Under the pieces are notes generated by a model. The model had not been told where the DNA came from and made no database searches. It saw only the letters and a program-made list of their open reading frames with translations. Positions 25,219-33,153 of a DNA stretch of 64,000 bases are shown here, piece after piece. The first letter of the stretch is position 1, and every line of letters starts with the position of its first letter. The DNA is from Ruania zhangjianzhongii (GTDB taxonomy: Bacteria > Actinomycetota > Actinomycetes > Actinomycetales > Beutenbergiaceae): NCBI RefSeq assembly GCF_008000995.1, contig NZ_CP042828.1:4950882-5014881 (forward strand). Reading direction: 5' to 3'. A program made the translations under genes and the position numbers.

Positions 25219-26901
25219 CTACCCGAGATCGACGGCGGCTTCCCGCGCAGCGGTCGTCAGCGCCTGACGTTCGCTGTTCTCGATCACGCCTTCGCGTCGT
25301 AGCTGCTGGGCCACTCGGGCCACGTGGGCCGGGAACCGGGGGCCCCAGTCGCGGTCCTCGTCAAACTGCTCCGACAGGCACGTACGGTCCGGCAGGGCGC
25401 GGTCGGGCACCCCAGAGTCCACCAGCACCTCCGGGATGCCCAGCCACACCGTGTTCTGGCAGATCACGTCGTCGGCCACCTCGCCATTGATCACGGTGTC
25501 GGTCAGGCGCAATCCCTGAACGTTCTCCAGCAGCATCGGGGTCTCGACCCCGTTCATCGTCGAATCACTGATGTTGATGTTGGTGATCGGCGAGCGCTCG
25601 TATCCGCGCAGGTAGAGGCCGTACGACCCGCCTGCACTGGTGACGTTCTCGACGTAGATATTGCGCACCGTCGGCGTGAAGTCCCCCACGTCTCCTTCTT
25701 CGTAGTAGAAGTCCACCCACACGACTTCACCACCGAGCTCGTGGACCTCGTTATTTCGCACATAGATGTTCTCCACGACGCCGCCGCGGACCGAGTTCGT
25801 CTTCACTCGCACGATGCGGTCCAGGTCCGGACTGTCCATGACGTTGTTCTGCGCGAAGACGTTGCGCACGCCGCCGGACATCTCGCTGCCGATCACGATC
25901 GCGCCATGACCGGCTTCCATGAAGTTGTTCTCGATGAGGATGTTCTCGCTGGGCACGCCGATCCGTCGACCTTCGGCGTTCCGGCCGGACTTGATCGCGA
26001 CATTGTCGTCACCGGTGTTGAAGAACGTGTTCTTGATGACCACGTCCCTGCTGGACTCTGGGTTCACTCCATCGTTGTTCGGCCCGAGGCTCTCCAGGTG
26101 CACACCGTCGATCGTCACGTTCTCGCACAGCACCGGGTGCAGGAGCCACATCGGTGAGTTGTTCAGCGTGACACCCTGCACGAGAACGTTCCTGCTCTCG
26201 TAGAACTCGATGAAGTTGGTGCGGAGCATGTGGCCATCACCGAACACCCGCTCCTCGACCGGGACGCCCTCCTCGCCCATCTGGAACAGCGCTTGGCGAT
26301 CCTCCTCCTCCAGGGCGGGCCGCGGGTTCTTCCAGTTCCACCAGTTGTCCGCATCGGCGTTGCCGTCGATGGTGCCGTTCCCGGTCACGGCGACGTTCTC
26401 CACCTGGTAGCCGTAGATGAACGGGGAGTAGTTGTAGAGCTCGACGCCCTCGAACCGGGTCTTCACCACCGGCAGGTAGTCATTCTTGTCCTGACTGAAC
26501 AGGATCGTGGCGTCATCGGCGAGATGCAGATCGACGTTGTCCTGGAGGTGGATCGCCCCGGTCAGAAAGGTGCCGTCGGGGACCAGCACGCGGCCACCAC
26601 CGCCCTCGCTCACCGCACTGATCGCGGCGTCAAATGCCGCCGTGCTCTTCTCACTACCCGACGGGTCGGCGCCGAAGTCGATGATGCTCACCTCGACGTC
26701 CGGAAACGCCGGCGGCTGAACCCGTTCGCGGATCGCGTCGGCCTCGGCCCAGGCGGCCGAGGTGTCTGTGGGGTGATCGAGCGTGCCGGGAGCCGATGGG
26801 CCGCCTCCGCCTGCGGCAGCAGGAACTGTGGACAAAGCCATCATGGCAGCGCTCACGCAGGCCGCTAGATACCATCGTGCCCGCTTCGTCACGCCGATCA
26901 T
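25219..26901 (-). CDS. Secreted GH28 family pectin hydrolase (polygalacturonase-like)
   Basis: A 560-residue exported protein with signal peptide (residues 1-30, ending VPAAA) and a right-handed parallel beta-helix. GH28 active-site strips are visible: NNDGVN (Asp277), GDDN (Asp298-Asp299), GHGAIVIG (His332) and RVK (365-367). The usual NTD is NND here, as in several exo-acting members. Expected substrate is homogalacturonan or rhamnogalacturonan. The last 35 residues are helical and charged. A lac-operator-like site lies 56 bp upstream of the start, different in sequence from the sites by the neighbouring LacI gene. Confidence 0.92.
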   Translation of the reverse strand: MIGVTKRARWYLAACVSAAMMALSTVPAAAGGGGPSAPGTLDHPTDTSAAWAEADAIRERVQPPAFPDVEVSIIDFGADPSGSEKSTAAFDAAISAVSEGGGGRVLVPDGTFLTGAIHLQDNVDLHLADDATILFSQDKNDYLPVVKTRFEGVELYNYSPFIYGYQVENVAVTGNGTIDGNADADNWWNWKNPRPALEEEDRQALFQMGEEGVPVEERVFGDGHMLRTNFIEFYESRNVLVQGVTLNNSPMWLLHPVLCENVTIDGVHLESLGPNNDGVNPESSRDVVIKNTFFNTGDDNVAIKSGRNAEGRRIGVPSENILIENNFMEAGHGAIVIGSEMSGGVRNVFAQNNVMDSPDLDRIVRVKTNSVRGGVVENIYVRNNEVHELGGEVVWVDFYYEEGDVGDFTPTVRNIYVENVTSAGGSYGLYLRGYERSPITNINISDSTMNGVETPMLLENVQGLRLTDTVINGEVADDVICQNTVWLGIPEVLVDSGVPDRALPDRTCLSEQFDEDRDWGPRFPAHVARVAQQLRREGVIENSERQALTTAAREAAVDLG

Positions 26902-26956
26902 CTCCCTCGAAGTCGGAGGCCGGCGTCCAGTCCTTGCACACGGGCCTCCCCGCCAG

Positions 26957-26970
26957 TGTGAGCGTTCACA
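26957..26970. promoter_or_regulatory. LacI-type operator upstream of the GH28 gene
   Basis: TGTGA-GCGT-TCACA lies 56 bp before the GH28 start. It differs by one base from TGTGAGCGCTCACA, the core of the ideal symmetric lac operator, the classic target of LacI-family proteins. It does not share the CAACG half-site seen by the adjacent LacI gene, so another LacI-type protein may act here. Confidence 0.6.
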
Positions 26971-27061
26971 TTAGTGGTGCACGGGTGCGGGCTGTCAAGG
27001 CTGCGGCCGTACACCATGCGCCCCGGACCGTCGGGTGCCACGCTCGTGGCAGAGGCACACC

Positions 27062-27694
27062 ATGGCTGAGGACAAGCTCACCGACTACCGCACCAAGCGC
27101 TCCGGCTCTCGCACCAGCGAGCCGTCCGGTTCCGGCACGGCGTCCGGCAGGAGGAGCTCCGGCAAGCGCGTGGGCACAGGTGGACACGCGGACACAGGCC
27201 ATCAGCCACGCTTCGTCGTCCAACGGCACGCCGCCACCAACCTGCACTTCGACTTCCGGCTGGAGATCGGCGAAGTCCTGGTCTCCTGGGCGGTGCCGAA
27301 GGGGCCCTCGGTCAATCCTGCGGACAAGCGGCTGGCGCACCGCACCGAGGACCACCCGCTGGACTACGTCGACTATGAGGGCCGGATCGAGGCGGGTTAC
27401 GGCGCGGGAACGGTGATCGTCTGGGACGCCGGCACGTTTGAGAACCTCACCGAGCGCGACGGCGATCGGATCAGCGCCGAGGAGTCGCTCGCGGCCGGGC
27501 ACCTCAAGGTGGAGCTGCATGGCGAGAAGCTCACCGGCGCGTTCGCGCTCACCCACACGAAGATGGGCGGAGACGAGGCGAACTGGATGCTGGTGAAGGT
27601 CGACGACCACGGTGCGGACCGCCGTCGAAAGCCGACCTCCACCCAGAACGAATCGGTACTGACCGAGCGCACCAACACCGACCTGGAGGAGTGA
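27062..27694 (+). CDS. Stand-alone LigD-type 3'-phosphoesterase domain protein
   Basis: A 210-residue protein containing only the phosphoesterase (PE) module of bacterial NHEJ ligase LigD. RFVVQRHAATNLHFDFRLEI, WAVPKGPS, EDHPLDYVDYEGRI and YGAGTVIVWD are the PE landmarks, including the His, Asp and Arg of LHFDFRLE that bind the metal. The LigD PE domain trims 3'-phosphate and ribonucleotide ends. The first 45 residues are Ser/Gly/Arg-rich and probably disordered. No Ku, ligase or polymerase domain is adjacent. The ATG at 27062 has GCAGAGG upstream. Confidence 0.88.
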   Translation: MAEDKLTDYRTKRSGSRTSEPSGSGTASGRRSSGKRVGTGGHADTGHQPRFVVQRHAATNLHFDFRLEIGEVLVSWAVPKGPSVNPADKRLAHRTEDHPLDYVDYEGRIEAGYGAGTVIVWDAGTFENLTERDGDRISAEESLAAGHLKVELHGEKLTGAFALTHTKMGGDEANWMLVKVDDHGADRRRKPTSTQNESVLTERTNTDLEE

Positions 27695-27815
27695 GCCGGC
27701 TCACCACCCGAAGGCGACAGAACGGCTATCCTGGCGGGCGAAAGGGAGCGGACGGGACGACCCGTTTCGCCACACCCGCGAACGGGGACGGCCTCGTAGA
27801 ACTCAGGCATCAGCG

Positions 27816-29102
27816 ATGTCCGCTCTACTTCGATCGATCCTCACCCCCGCCGCGATCACCCGCCTCGCCATCGGCTGGGGCACCTTCCTCGCGGCACTCG
27901 CCACTGGCTCCCTGCTGCAGCCGCCAGTGCCGGCGCCGCTGCTGATCGGCGCGCTGGTGGTGATCATCGCCGTCATCCTGCTCTGCGCCTTCGGCGTGGT
28001 GCACGAGGCGGAACAGCTCGCCCGCCGGCTCGGCGACCCGTACGGCTCGCTGGTGCTCACCCTCTCCATCGTGGCCATCGAGGTGATCCTGATCTCCGCG
28101 GTGATGCTCGGCCCCGGGGAGCACGCCACAATCGCCCGAGACTCAGTGATGGCTGTCTCGATGATCATCCTCAACCTGGTGATCGGGCTCGCGCTGCTCG
28201 TCGGCGGAATCAAGCACGGCGGTATGCGGCACAACCGCACCGGTACCTCGGCCTACCTGACGATGATCGTGGTGCTCGCCGCGCTCGCCTTCGCGCTACC
28301 GGCAGTGATCGGTAGCTCCGGCTCGTACACGCCCAGTCAGGAGCTACCGATCGTGGTCCTCACCGTGGCGGTGTACGTGTTCTTCCTCTATCGGCAGATG
28401 GGGGCGCAGGCCAGCGACTTCCGCGAGGTGGACCCGCGCCTGACCACGCCGACGGCGGACCTCACCGGGACGGCGCAGCCCGCCGGGGCAACACAGTCCA
28501 CCGGGGCAACACAGTCCACCGGGGCAACACAGTCCACCGGGGCAACAGGGCCCGTTCGGCCCAACCAGAACGCGGAACGCACCCGCGCGGTCGACGTCGC
28601 CGAGCACGCGCTCCCCGCCCCGGCCATCACCCAGGTGCTCGCTGAGCACAAGCACGAGGTGCTGCTGCGGATCGGGCTACTGGTCGCCACCGTTCTCCCG
28701 ATCGTGCTGCTCTCCCACCACATGGCCACCCTGCTCGACGACGGTCTCGGCCGCCTGGGCGCGCCGGTCGCCCTCTCCGGGATCCTGATCGCGATGATCG
28801 TCTTCCTGCCCGAGTCGATCACCTCGCTGCGCGCGGCTCTGAGCGGTGAGATCCAGCGAGTGAGCAACCTGTGCCATGGCGCCCAGGTGTCCACCGTGGG
28901 TCTGACCATTCCGTCGGTGCTGGTGATCGGACTGCTCACCGATCAGCAGGTGGTGCTGGCCGAGTCGCCACTGAATCTGCTGCTGCTCGGGGTCACCCTG
29001 CTCCTCTCGGTCACCACGTTCGCCGCGAAGCGGGTCACAGCCATGCACGGAGCGGCACATCTGGTGGTGTTCGCGGTGTATGGACTGGCCGTCTTCTCCT
29101 GA
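27816..29102 (+). CDS. chaA: Calcium/proton antiporter, ChaA/CaCA type
   Basis: A 428-residue cation exchanger with two homologous halves of about five helices. Each half carries the ion-binding alpha repeat: VVHEAEQLARRLGDPYGSLV with SIVAIEVILI in the first, and VFLPESITSLRAALSGEIQR (Glu in FLPES) in the second. The halves are joined by a soluble loop (residues about 195-265) that contains three perfect ATQSTG repeats. ChaA exports calcium or sodium in exchange for protons. The ribosome site before 27816 is weak. Confidence 0.85.
   Translation: MSALLRSILTPAAITRLAIGWGTFLAALATGSLLQPPVPAPLLIGALVVIIAVILLCAFGVVHEAEQLARRLGDPYGSLVLTLSIVAIEVILISAVMLGPGEHATIARDSVMAVSMIILNLVIGLALLVGGIKHGGMRHNRTGTSAYLTMIVVLAALAFALPAVIGSSGSYTPSQELPIVVLTVAVYVFFLYRQMGAQASDFREVDPRLTTPTADLTGTAQPAGATQSTGATQSTGATQSTGATGPVRPNQNAERTRAVDVAEHALPAPAITQVLAEHKHEVLLRIGLLVATVLPIVLLSHHMATLLDDGLGRLGAPVALSGILIAMIVFLPESITSLRAALSGEIQRVSNLCHGAQVSTVGLTIPSVLVIGLLTDQQVVLAESPLNLLLLGVTLLLSVTTFAAKRVTAMHGAAHLVVFAVYGLAVFS
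28485..28547. repeat. 18-bp tandem repeat inside the antiporter loop
   Basis: The unit GGGGCAACACAGTCCACC occurs three times exactly (28485-28502, 28503-28520, 28521-28538) plus half a unit. It is in frame and encodes the hexapeptide GATQST. The identity of the copies at DNA level indicates recent slippage, so the loop length may vary between strains. Confidence 0.9.
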
Positions 29103-29229
29103 CCGCCAGGGACAGCGGGATAGATGAACGTTCTCTCATCCTCCTGTCCTGTTCGTCTCATCGACGCCTCGCAGTATTAATCATGAACGGCCCCGCACCG
29201 AGCGGGTTCCCTCGAACTTAGGAGATGAC

Positions 29230-29718
29230 ATGAACGCGCGTACCAAGTGGATCGTGACCGGCACCCTCGGCGTTCTCGGCGTGACGGGTGTGGCTGCCGC
29301 TGCTTCCGCTGACACCACCGATGCGCCCGCGGACCGCTCCCCGGTGACCGTGCAGACGACCACCGCCGGGAACGAGACGGTGCGCGATGCAGGCGGCAAC
29401 GAAGCGACGGCAGACCCGGCGAACGTTGCGTCGCAGAGCGCCACGTCTGCGGTCACCGCGCACAGCGCCCAGTCAGCTCAGTCGGCTCAGAGCGCGCAGA
29501 CGGCTCAGTCCGCTCACTCGGCACAGTCAGCCCAGTCGGCACAGTCAGCCCAGAGCGCGCAGACGGCGCAGTCCGCCCAGTCGGCACAGTCGGCCCAGTC
29601 GGCACAGAGCGCCCAGACAGCGCAGAGCGCACCTTCGGCTCAGAGCGCCCAGTCGGCCCAGTCCGCACAGTCGGCACAGAGCGCCCAGTCCGCGCCCTCG
29701 GCCAACTCCGCTGACTGA
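29230..29718 (+). CDS. Secreted Ser-Ala-Gln triplet-repeat protein, unknown function
   Basis: A 162-residue protein with a clear signal peptide (MNARTKWIVTGTLGVLG..., cleavage near AAAASA) and a strong ribosome site (AGGAG, 7 nt upstream). After a Thr/Ala/Asp-rich linker, residues 79-162 consist of 28 consecutive three-residue units, nearly all SAQ, with TAQ at units 5, 12 and 18 and SAH, SAP, SAN or SAD at a few others. There is no Cys, aromatic residue or anchor in the repeat. Synonymous codons vary between units, so it is not merely a recent DNA expansion. I do not recognise the family; a wall-associated or extracellular spacer is one guess. Confidence 0.75.
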   Translation: MNARTKWIVTGTLGVLGVTGVAAAASADTTDAPADRSPVTVQTTTAGNETVRDAGGNEATADPANVASQSATSAVTAHSAQSAQSAQSAQTAQSAHSAQSAQSAQSAQSAQTAQSAQSAQSAQSAQSAQTAQSAPSAQSAQSAQSAQSAQSAQSAPSANSAD

Positions 29719-29928
29719 CCCCGCTCCCCAGCCTGGGGATCGCCGCAACCACCCACCGTCGGAATCCGCTGGCGAGCCAGGCGTCCGCTTGCACGTGGAT
29801 GCCTGGCTGGCCACCTGGATGCCGGGGACGGGCCAACGCGCCCGCAACCGGGCGGTGGGTGCGGCCCGCGGCAGCCGGTGGCACTCGGGTCGATCCCGCC
29901 GTTCTGCGGCTGCGACTGAGGCCGCTGG

Positions 29929-31116
29929 TCAGGCGAGTGCGTCGCAGACGACGTCGGAGTTGTTCGCCAGCCATTGCTGGGCAGCATCGGGGTCGGCCCG
30001 ACCGTCGCCACCGACCACCGTGTTCACCATCGAGTTCATCTGCTCTGCCGTGAGGGAGATCTCGGTCAGACAGTCGGCGAGCTCGGGATGGTCCGCGGAG
30101 AAGCCGGCCGTGCCATAGGCATGAATGGACGCGGGTTCGCCATAGGCACCCTCCGGGTCCTCCAGGAGGCGCATCGGCAGCTCGTCGAGTGCCCAGTGCG
30201 GGGACCAGAACGTCGCAGCCACGTTCTCACCGGCGTCGATCGCCTCAGCAACACTGAGCAACATGTCCTCAGTCGAACCGGTCTGGACGGTCATGCTCTC
30301 CAAGCCGTAGGCCGGCACCGCCTCCTGGTTCGTCCACTGCACCACACCTGCGCCTTCTTCGATGCCGACGATCTCGCCGTTGAACTCGTCAGCATGGTCG
30401 GCCAGCTCGGTCAGCGAGGTGATCGGAGCATCCTCGTTCACCGCGATTCCCAATCGGGCCTCATCGAACCAGCTGCCCAGGTCTTCCAGGTCGGCACTGT
30501 TCTGGTCGATGTAGTTCTGACTCTCCTCGCCCCATGCACCGAGGGTCATGTCCAGGTCTCCGTTGGCCAACGCCATGTAGACAGCGGCGATATCCGCAAC
30601 CTCCTGCACCTCGACCTGATAGCCGAGCTCCTCCAGGACCTGCGCCCACACGTGGGAAGCGGCCACGGTCTCCTGCCAGCCGGCGGGCACCCCGATCCGC
30701 ACCGGTGCGCCACCGGCATCACCCGCGTCACCGGCGTCGTCACCGCCGCCTCCGCCAGCTGCCAGCTCCTCCTCGAGGTCGGTGACCTGGCGCTCCAGCT
30801 CGACGATGCGGTCCCCCATGGCCTCGACCTCGGACCCGGTGACCCCACCGCCAAGACCGTAGAACCCACCAGCGAACCCGCCGATGCCACCGAGCACCAG
30901 AGCGACGACCGCGGCCACGACCACGTGCCAGGTACGCAGTCCTGTCCGGGGTGACGCCGGACCGCGCTGTGGTGCGCTCTGCGCTGGCTGGCCGGGCGGC
31001 GGCTGGCCGGACGTCGGGGCGCTTTGAGCTGGCCACGATCCCGGTGCTGGCTGAGCCGGGTACGGCCCCGGCTGGCCAGCGCCGTACGGGCGAGAAGGAT
31101 CGGAAGAATACGTCAT
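29929..31116 (-). CDS. Membrane-anchored OpuAC-type compatible-solute binding protein
   Basis: A 395-residue protein in four parts: a Pro/Gln/Ser-rich cytoplasmic tail (residues 1-60), one membrane helix (about 64-88), a short coiled coil (EVEAMGDRIVELERQVTDLE) and a Gly/Asp linker, then an OpuAC/ProX-like ligand-binding domain from about residue 138. That domain has IGVPAGWQET, MALANGDLDMTLGAWGEE and the TFWSPHWALDEL stretch whose tryptophans resemble the aromatic cage for quaternary amines such as glycine betaine. Unlike normal binding proteins it is not a lipoprotein and has no permease or ATPase gene beside it. Start MTYSSDPS at 31116 was chosen over the codon 12 nt upstream. Confidence 0.85.
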   Translation of the reverse strand: MTYSSDPSRPYGAGQPGPYPAQPAPGSWPAQSAPTSGQPPPGQPAQSAPQRGPASPRTGLRTWHVVVAAVVALVLGGIGGFAGGFYGLGGGVTGSEVEAMGDRIVELERQVTDLEEELAAGGGGGDDAGDAGDAGGAPVRIGVPAGWQETVAASHVWAQVLEELGYQVEVQEVADIAAVYMALANGDLDMTLGAWGEESQNYIDQNSADLEDLGSWFDEARLGIAVNEDAPITSLTELADHADEFNGEIVGIEEGAGVVQWTNQEAVPAYGLESMTVQTGSTEDMLLSVAEAIDAGENVAATFWSPHWALDELPMRLLEDPEGAYGEPASIHAYGTAGFSADHPELADCLTEISLTAEQMNSMVNTVVGGDGRADPDAAQQWLANNSDVVCDALA

Positions 31117-31276
31117 CACGGAGTCCAAGCATGAGCAGGTATCAAGGCATGGGGACTCCGTGTACGCGCGGGGCCCCCCGGCCGCTTGCGAACAATCGGT
31201 GCATCGTAGCGCCTAGACCCGGGTAGGACACAAGCCACGGTCCGTAGCCGCCGCCCGCCGGCGAGCGGGATGATAG

Positions 31277-31951
31277 ATGTCGATGGGCGCACTGGAATGG
31301 TTCGTAGAGGTGGTCGGCGCCGCCGGCGACGTCCTGGCGCTCCGCGTGCCGTCAGCCCTCGAGATCGGGCCGCGCGCGATGGTCCCGGTCGCGGCGGGAG
31401 TGGCGATACTCGCCGGTCTGGCCACGATGCTCGGGCACACCGTGGTGTTCGCAATCAACCGGGTCACTGGGCTGCGGATGGCGGCCGGGATGGCTCTCGG
31501 CGGGCTCTACCTGGCAGTGCTGCGGGCGCTCACCGGCGTGGTGATCGGCCTGCTCGCTCTCGCGGTCACCCGCGGCGCAGTCGACGGCGAACTGCTCGCC
31601 GTGGTCTATCTGCTGGCGATGGCACCGCATCTGCTGGGTGTGCTGGTGTTCATCCCGCACTTCGGGCTGATGATCGGGCGGCTGCTCGAAGTCTGGACGC
31701 TGGTGAGTCTGGCCGCCCTGCTGGTGCACGTGCTCGGTATCGGCCGGCTCCCGGCGGCGGCGATCGCCCTCGCGGCGTGGGTAGTCAGCCAGCTGCTCTC
31801 TCACCTGCTCGCGAAACCGCTGGCGGTCGTCTCCTCCCGGGCATGGTCACTGGCCACAGGACACGCCACGTTCATCACCACCCAGGACATTCTCGCCGGC
31901 GCTCCGTTCGTGCCGCTGGAGCAGCGGGAGCAGCGGGAGCACACAGCATGA
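31277..31951 (+). CDS. Conserved multi-helix membrane protein, unknown function
   Basis: A 224-residue protein with about five to six hydrophobic segments and few charges, e.g. VPVAAGVAILAGLATMLGHT, LLAVVYLLAMAPHLLGVLVF and ALAAWVVSQLLSHLLAKPL. A second ATG at 31283 (MGALEW) is an alternative start. It overlaps the next gene by 4 nt (ATGA), so it is coupled to an alpha/beta-hydrolase-like protein with a membrane anchor. I do not recognise a family. Confidence 0.75.
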   Translation: MSMGALEWFVEVVGAAGDVLALRVPSALEIGPRAMVPVAAGVAILAGLATMLGHTVVFAINRVTGLRMAAGMALGGLYLAVLRALTGVVIGLLALAVTRGAVDGELLAVVYLLAMAPHLLGVLVFIPHFGLMIGRLLEVWTLVSLAALLVHVLGIGRLPAAAIALAAWVVSQLLSHLLAKPLAVVSSRAWSLATGHATFITTQDILAGAPFVPLEQREQREHTA

Positions 31952-32886
31952 TCGAACTCGTCCTGATCGTGGTGCTGGCGCTCCTCCTCCTGCTCGCCTT
32001 CCTGGCCCCGATGGAGTCGCTGCGTTGGTGGACCCAGCGCCCGGATACGCCCACGATCGCCTCGCTCGCCCATGATTCCGATGACGACGGCGTAGCCCCC
32101 GTGGCGAGCCAGGCTCGCCTTTTCGTGGTGTACCTCTCCGGAATCGGCACTGTCGACGGGCTGAGCGGCTCCCGCCGGGAGCGGGCCGTGCTGGACGGGC
32201 TGGAGGAGCGGCTGCCCGGCGCCGTGGTCGCCGCTGATGTGTTTCCCTACGCGGTGGACAACCGTGGGCTGACTCAGCGGGCCACCACCTGGTTCTGGGG
32301 CCGGCTGCACCGTTGGCAGCGAGTGCCGGTAGCGTCCTGGGCCTCGAATCTGATCAACCTTCGCAATGCCTTGCGAGTGCTGGTCTCCGCCGACCCGCGG
32401 TACGGACCGACGTTCAACCTTGCGGTCGCTCAGGAGATCACCCGCTCCCTGTCCCGGCACGGCTATGACTGGCGTACGCGGCCGCCGGTGGCCGTGATCG
32501 GCTACAGCGGCGGTGGGCAGATCGCCCTCGGTGCGAGCTGGTACCTGGGCTCGCTGGACATCCCGACCTCAGTGGTCTCCATCGGCGGGGTGCTCAGCGG
32601 CGATCCTGCGCTGAACCGGGTGGAGCACCTGTGGCACTTCTACGGTGGTCGCGACCGGCTGCAGCTTCTCGGCGCCGCGGTGTTCCCGAGCAGGTGGTGG
32701 CTCTCCCCGTTGTCCGCATGGAACCGCGCCGACCGGGAGGGACGGATCACCCGGCGCCGGATCGGGCCGATGCGGCATATGGGCAACGGGGATTACTTCG
32801 ACCGGCACTCCCGCACCAGCGACGGCACCAGCTACCGGAACCTCACCATCGATGCGTTGACCGACGTGCTCGGCCCTTCACGGTGA
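31948..32886 (+). CDS. Membrane-anchored alpha/beta-hydrolase-like protein
   Basis: A 312-residue protein with one N-terminal membrane helix (LVLIVVLALLLLLAFLAPM) and a cytoplasmic or external domain containing GYSGGGQIALG, a GxSxG nucleophile elbow, after VAVIGYSG. HFYGGRDRLQLLG and a late His in MRHMGNGDYF could supply the Asp and His of a catalytic triad. Start 31948 is fixed by the ATGA overlap with the upstream membrane protein; the pair is one transcription unit. Substrate unknown. Confidence 0.75.
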   Translation: MIELVLIVVLALLLLLAFLAPMESLRWWTQRPDTPTIASLAHDSDDDGVAPVASQARLFVVYLSGIGTVDGLSGSRRERAVLDGLEERLPGAVVAADVFPYAVDNRGLTQRATTWFWGRLHRWQRVPVASWASNLINLRNALRVLVSADPRYGPTFNLAVAQEITRSLSRHGYDWRTRPPVAVIGYSGGGQIALGASWYLGSLDIPTSVVSIGGVLSGDPALNRVEHLWHFYGGRDRLQLLGAAVFPSRWWLSPLSAWNRADREGRITRRRIGPMRHMGNGDYFDRHSRTSDGTSYRNLTIDALTDVLGPSR

Positions 32887-33095
32887 ACGGTGTGGACCTC
32901 CGTCACCCGGTGGAGGGCCGCAGCACCCGGCCTGCGCCCGGCTGGAGCCGGAGTTAGGCTGCAGGAACCGCTCGCGGAAGGGCAGATTCACGGTGCAGCC
33001 TGACCAACCGCAGAACCTCACATCGCCTCGACGAGTACAACGCAACGGCGGACGGCCAGGCCCAGGTGAGTTGCGCCGTCGGCGATAGCGACCAG

Positions 33096-33140
33096 ATGGT
33101 GCCAGGCGACCACACCGTGGCCACGCACCATCGGAAATGA
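33096..33140 (+). CDS. Possible 14-residue leader ORF, a duplicate of the SDR gene start
   Basis: ATG at 33096 opens the frame MVPGDHTVATHHRK and stops at TGA 33138-33140. The main gene starts MVPGTDKVAVVTGG 51 bp later. The DNA shares GATGGTGCCAGG exactly (33095-33106 and 33146-33157) and a further GTGGCC in register, so the leader looks like a duplication of the gene's own start. Its stop abuts the ribosome site of the main gene. Whether it is translated is unproven. Confidence 0.35.
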   Translation: MVPGDHTVATHHRK

Positions 33141-33153
33141 GGACCGATGGTGC
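33125..33153 (+). promoter_or_regulatory. Hairpin that would hide the SDR ribosome site and start codon
   Basis: GCACCATCGG (33125-33134) is a perfect 10-bp complement of CCGATGGTGC (33144-33153). The 9-nt loop AAATGAGGA carries the GAGGA ribosome site, and the right arm contains the ATG at 33147. In RNA this stem would block initiation unless opened, for example by ribosomes reading the leader ORF that ends in the loop. Confidence 0.5.

Noticed and set aside
28485-28547. Tandem repeats considered as a CRISPR array
   Set aside because: Units are directly adjacent without spacers and lie in frame inside a transporter gene; no cas genes are present in the window.
29725-29739. Palindrome TCCCCAG-C-CTGGGGA after the SAQ-repeat gene as a terminator
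   Set aside because: The stem that can really form is only five pairs with a five-base loop and no T run; too weak to call.
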